Assembly (NCBI GenBank): GCA_023387635.1 | Contig: JAEWHU010000365.1 | Location: forward strand, 1 to 7,601 | Reading direction: 5' to 3' | Length of the DNA stretch: 7,601 nt | Origin: Bacillota bacterium | Lineage (GTDB): Bacteria > Bacillota > Clostridia > Lachnospirales > Lachnospiraceae | Part shown: positions 6,004 to 7,601 of the stretch, piece after piece | Position numbering within the stretch: position 1 is the stretch's first letter | How the letters are laid out: the number at the start of each line of letters is the position of its first letter | Notes under the pieces: generated by a model | What the model saw: only the letters and a program-made list of their open reading frames with translations | Told to the model about the DNA's origin: nothing | The model's database searches: none | Position numbers and translations under genes: made by a program

Positions 6004-6726
6004 TTATAATACTTTTGATAAAAAGTCTTTTAATCTCGGATTCTTAGGATTACTAAAAAATTCTTTCGGTTCATTTTGTTCTTTAATAATTCCCTCATCT
6101 ATAAAAAGTACTCTAGTTGCTACTTCTTTTGCAAATCCCATTTCGTGGGTTACAACGACCATGGTCATACCATCATTTGCCAACTCTCTCATTAAACTTA
6201 ATACTTCCCCAACCATTTCTGGATCTAGGGCAGAAGTTGGTTCATCAAACAATAACACATCTGGATTCATAGCTAATGCTCTTACAATTGCGATTCTTTG
6301 CTTTTGACCACCGGATAATTGTTTTGGATGAGCATCTGCTTTATCAAATAATCCAATACGTTTTAATAACTCATCAGCTTTTTTATTCGCTTCTTCCTTA
6401 GACATAAGGCCTAACTTAAGTGGAGCTAAGGTTATATTTTCACGTACTGTTAGATGGGGGAATAGATTAAATTGTTGAAATACCATACCCATCTTTTGTC
6501 TTAATTTATTTATGTCTGTTTCAGGAGATGTAATATTAACTCCTTCAAACCATATTTCACCACCTGTTGGAACTTCTAATAGATTCAAGCACCTTAAAAA
6601 GGTAGATTTTCCAGATCCGGAAGGTCCTATGATAACAACCTTTTCACCTTGTTTTATGGTTTCTGTAATACCGTTTAGTACAACATGATCTCCAAATTGT
6701 TTTATTAGATTTTTAGTTTCTATCAC
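6004..6726 (-). CDS. Polar amino-acid ABC transporter, ATP-binding protein (GlnQ/HisP family)
   Basis: This 240-residue ATPase powers import of polar amino acids through the adjacent permease. It has Walker A GPSGSGKS (34-41), Q-loop in VFQQFNLFPH (82-91), signature LSGGQKQR (137-144), Walker B VLLFDEP (157-163), D-loop SALD (165-168) and switch His194 in VVTHEMGFA. The QQFNLFPHLTV segment and the length are typical of the polar amino-acid (PAAT) subfamily, as opposed to ATPases for metals or peptides. The exact substrate (glutamine, cystine, arginine, histidine or other) cannot be read from the ATPase. Translation starts at GTG 6726, which overlaps the last 14 bases of the permease gene. AAGGAG lies 11 bases upstream of the GTG, inside the permease coding sequence, so the two are translationally coupled. 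It acts on the inner face of the membrane as a dimer. Confidence 0.95.
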   Translation of the reverse strand: MIETKNLIKQFGDHVVLNGITETIKQGEKVVIIGPSGSGKSTFLRCLNLLEVPTGGEIWFEGVNITSPETDINKLRQKMGMVFQQFNLFPHLTVRENITLAPLKLGLMSKEEANKKADELLKRIGLFDKADAHPKQLSGGQKQRIAIVRALAMNPDVLLFDEPTSALDPEMVGEVLSLMRELANDGMTMVVVTHEMGFAKEVATRVLFIDEGIIKEQNEPKEFFSNPKNPRLKDFLSKVL

Positions 6727-7447
6727 CTTGACTTAATCTCCTTTCAAAAATTCCAAGTAATTTTGTAAGTCCAAGTACAATTACCAAATAAAAGATAGCC
6801 GCAATAATAAAAGGTGGAATTACATCCCATGTTCTTGAACCAATATATTGAGCAGCTTTAGTTAAATCAGTTACTGCAATAATACTAGCAACCGAAGTTT
6901 CTTTAATTAATACAATAAACTCATTACCAAGTGCTGGTAATATATTTTTTATAGCTTGAGGTAGAATAATATAATACATGGTTTTGTTTTTATTAAGTCC
7001 TAAAGATCTCCCTGCTTCCATCTGACCTTTATCAATAGATTCTATACCTGCACGGACAATCTCTGATACATATGCACCTGAATTTATACCAAAGCACAGA
7101 GCAGCTACTAATATTTCATTTGTATTTCTAGATGTAAACACTAAATTGTATATTATAAGTAACTGTAACATTACTGGTGTACCTCTAATAATGTTTACAT
7201 ATGCATTACCAAAGAAATTTAATATCTTAAAACCCTTTGAATCATTTGCATAAACTTTAATAATCGCAATAATTACACCAATTAAAACACCTAATAAGAT
7301 AGCCAAAAACGAAATTGTTAACGTGGCACCAAGCCCTTGAAAATAATATTTATATCTGTCTTCTACTATAAAAGCTTCATAATAACTGCCCAATATATTA
7401 TTAAGCCATTTTCCTATTCCACTACTAGCAATGATTATACTATTCAA
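6713..7447 (-). CDS. Polar amino-acid ABC transporter, permease protein (HisM/GlnP family)
   Basis: The 244-residue membrane protein forms the channel of an amino-acid importer. About five hydrophobic segments can be seen: residues 38-64, 85-104, 111-133, 166-192 and 210-234. The cytoplasmic EAA loop that docks the ATPase is EAGRSLGLNKNKTMYYIILP (144-163). The motif NIIRGTPVMLQL (85-96) is characteristic of the HisM/GlnP family. Length is normal. The start is TTG at 7447, with AAGGAG eight bases upstream; no ATG lies nearby in frame. The 3' end overlaps the ATPase gene by 14 bases. The solute-binding protein expected with such a system is not present between here and the window edge and may lie just to the right. 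Substrate is not determinable. Confidence 0.94.
   Translation of the reverse strand: MNSIIIASSGIGKWLNNILGSYYEAFIVEDRYKYYFQGLGATLTISFLAILLGVLIGVIIAIIKVYANDSKGFKILNFFGNAYVNIIRGTPVMLQLLIIYNLVFTSRNTNEILVAALCFGINSGAYVSEIVRAGIESIDKGQMEAGRSLGLNKNKTMYYIILPQAIKNILPALGNEFIVLIKETSVASIIAVTDLTKAAQYIGSRTWDVIPPFIIAAIFYLVIVLGLTKLLGIFERRLSQGDRN
6738..6743 (-). promoter_or_regulatory. Ribosome binding site for the GTG start of the ABC ATPase
   Basis: AAGGAG within the last codons of the permease gene lies 11 bases before the overlapping GTG at 6726. It supports that start and implies coupled translation. Confidence 0.75.
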
Positions 7448-7455
7448 ATTGCTCT

Positions 7456-7461
7456 CTCCTT
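7456..7461 (-). promoter_or_regulatory. Ribosome binding site supporting the TTG start of the ABC permease
   Basis: AAGGAG eight bases upstream of TTG 7447 gives ideal spacing. There is no competing ATG between it and the first membrane segment. Confidence 0.8.
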
Positions 7462-7482
7462 TTCTTTTAAAAAACTAATACT

Positions 7483-7511
7483 ATTATAACCTTATTTACA
7501 ACACACAACAA
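7483..7511 (-). promoter_or_regulatory. Candidate promoter of the permease-ATPase pair
   Basis: On the - strand TTGTTG (7511-7506) is followed after exactly 17 bases by a perfect TATAAT (7488-7483). The -35 box begins immediately after the hairpin at 7512-7539. Transcription would start near 7476, about 30 bases before the TTG start. Confidence 0.42.
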
Positions 7512-7539
7512 GCAGCAGACATAAAATTATGTCTGCTGC
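7512..7539 (-). terminator. Strong hairpin upstream of the ABC permease, probable (leaky) terminator of an upstream gene
   Basis: GCAGCAGACATAA (7512-7524) and TTATGTCTGCTGC (7527-7539) form a perfect 13-bp stem with a 2-base gap, in practice a 4-base or slightly larger loop. On the - strand it is followed by TTGTTGTGTGTTG, T-rich but interrupted, so termination may be incomplete. Such a hairpin often separates an abundant solute-binding protein gene from its permease and ATPase genes. That reading is inference, because the upstream gene is outside the window. In the 62 bases to the right of it (7540-7601) all three - strand frames meet stops, so at most a short 3' tail of another gene could be present. 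Confidence 0.65.
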
Positions 7540-7601
7540 AAGATATTTTGTTATATCATAACTCTCATCATCAATTGTTTATGTTTTAATTCTTATCTTT
7601 G

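Noticed and set aside
5945..6307. A 120-codon open frame on the + strand antisense to the ABC ATPase
   Set aside because: It is the mirror of a well-conserved ATPase coding sequence, has no ribosome binding site and no family resemblance.

Overview
The window is AT-rich (by eye roughly one third G+C). It has strong AGGAGG-type ribosome binding sites, frequent TTG/GTG starts, and an anaerobic metabolism locus built around pyruvate formate-lyase. Together these point to a low-GC Firmicute, most likely a fermentative member of the Clostridia (a Lachnospiraceae-like organism is plausible). That placement is inference from gene content and composition; no phylogenetic marker is present.

Layout. 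At the left edge (1-500, + strand) lies the C-terminal part of a GGDEF-domain protein, probably a diguanylate cyclase, whose N-terminus is outside the window. After a short TTTATA-repeat tract comes a Cof-type HAD phosphatase (613-1419, +). It converges on a second Cof-type HAD phosphatase (1521-2330, -), with one strong shared hairpin between them. The rest of the window is on the - strand. Read in transcription order (right to left) it holds: an inter-cistronic hairpin and candidate promoter at about 7483-7539; a polar amino-acid ABC permease (7447-6713); its overlapping ATPase (6726-6004); a long leader region; pflB (5709-3484); a stem-loop; pflA (3302-2562); and a strong intrinsic terminator (2511-2555).

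How the genes work together. pflB and pflA form a classic functional pair: pyruvate formate-lyase converts pyruvate and CoA to acetyl-CoA and formate, and the radical-SAM enzyme PflA installs its glycyl radical. Both have all expected catalytic residues. The permease and ATPase form the membrane part of a polar amino-acid importer. The substrate-binding protein is not in the window and would be expected just to the right. The two HAD phosphatases are paralogous housekeeping-type enzymes of unknown substrate. The GGDEF protein is a signalling protein with no evident functional link to its neighbours.

Overall this is an ordinary core-genome segment. I found no mobile element, CRISPR array, tRNA/rRNA, phage gene or defence system, and nothing that looks like a new biological system. 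The points worth a second look are non-coding: overlapping inverted repeats in the pflB leader, the stem-loop and small palindrome between pflB and pflA, a perfect 15-bp tandem duplication beside the pflA terminator, and a terminator-promoter junction before the ABC permease. The GGEEI variant of the GGDEF signature is also of mild interest.
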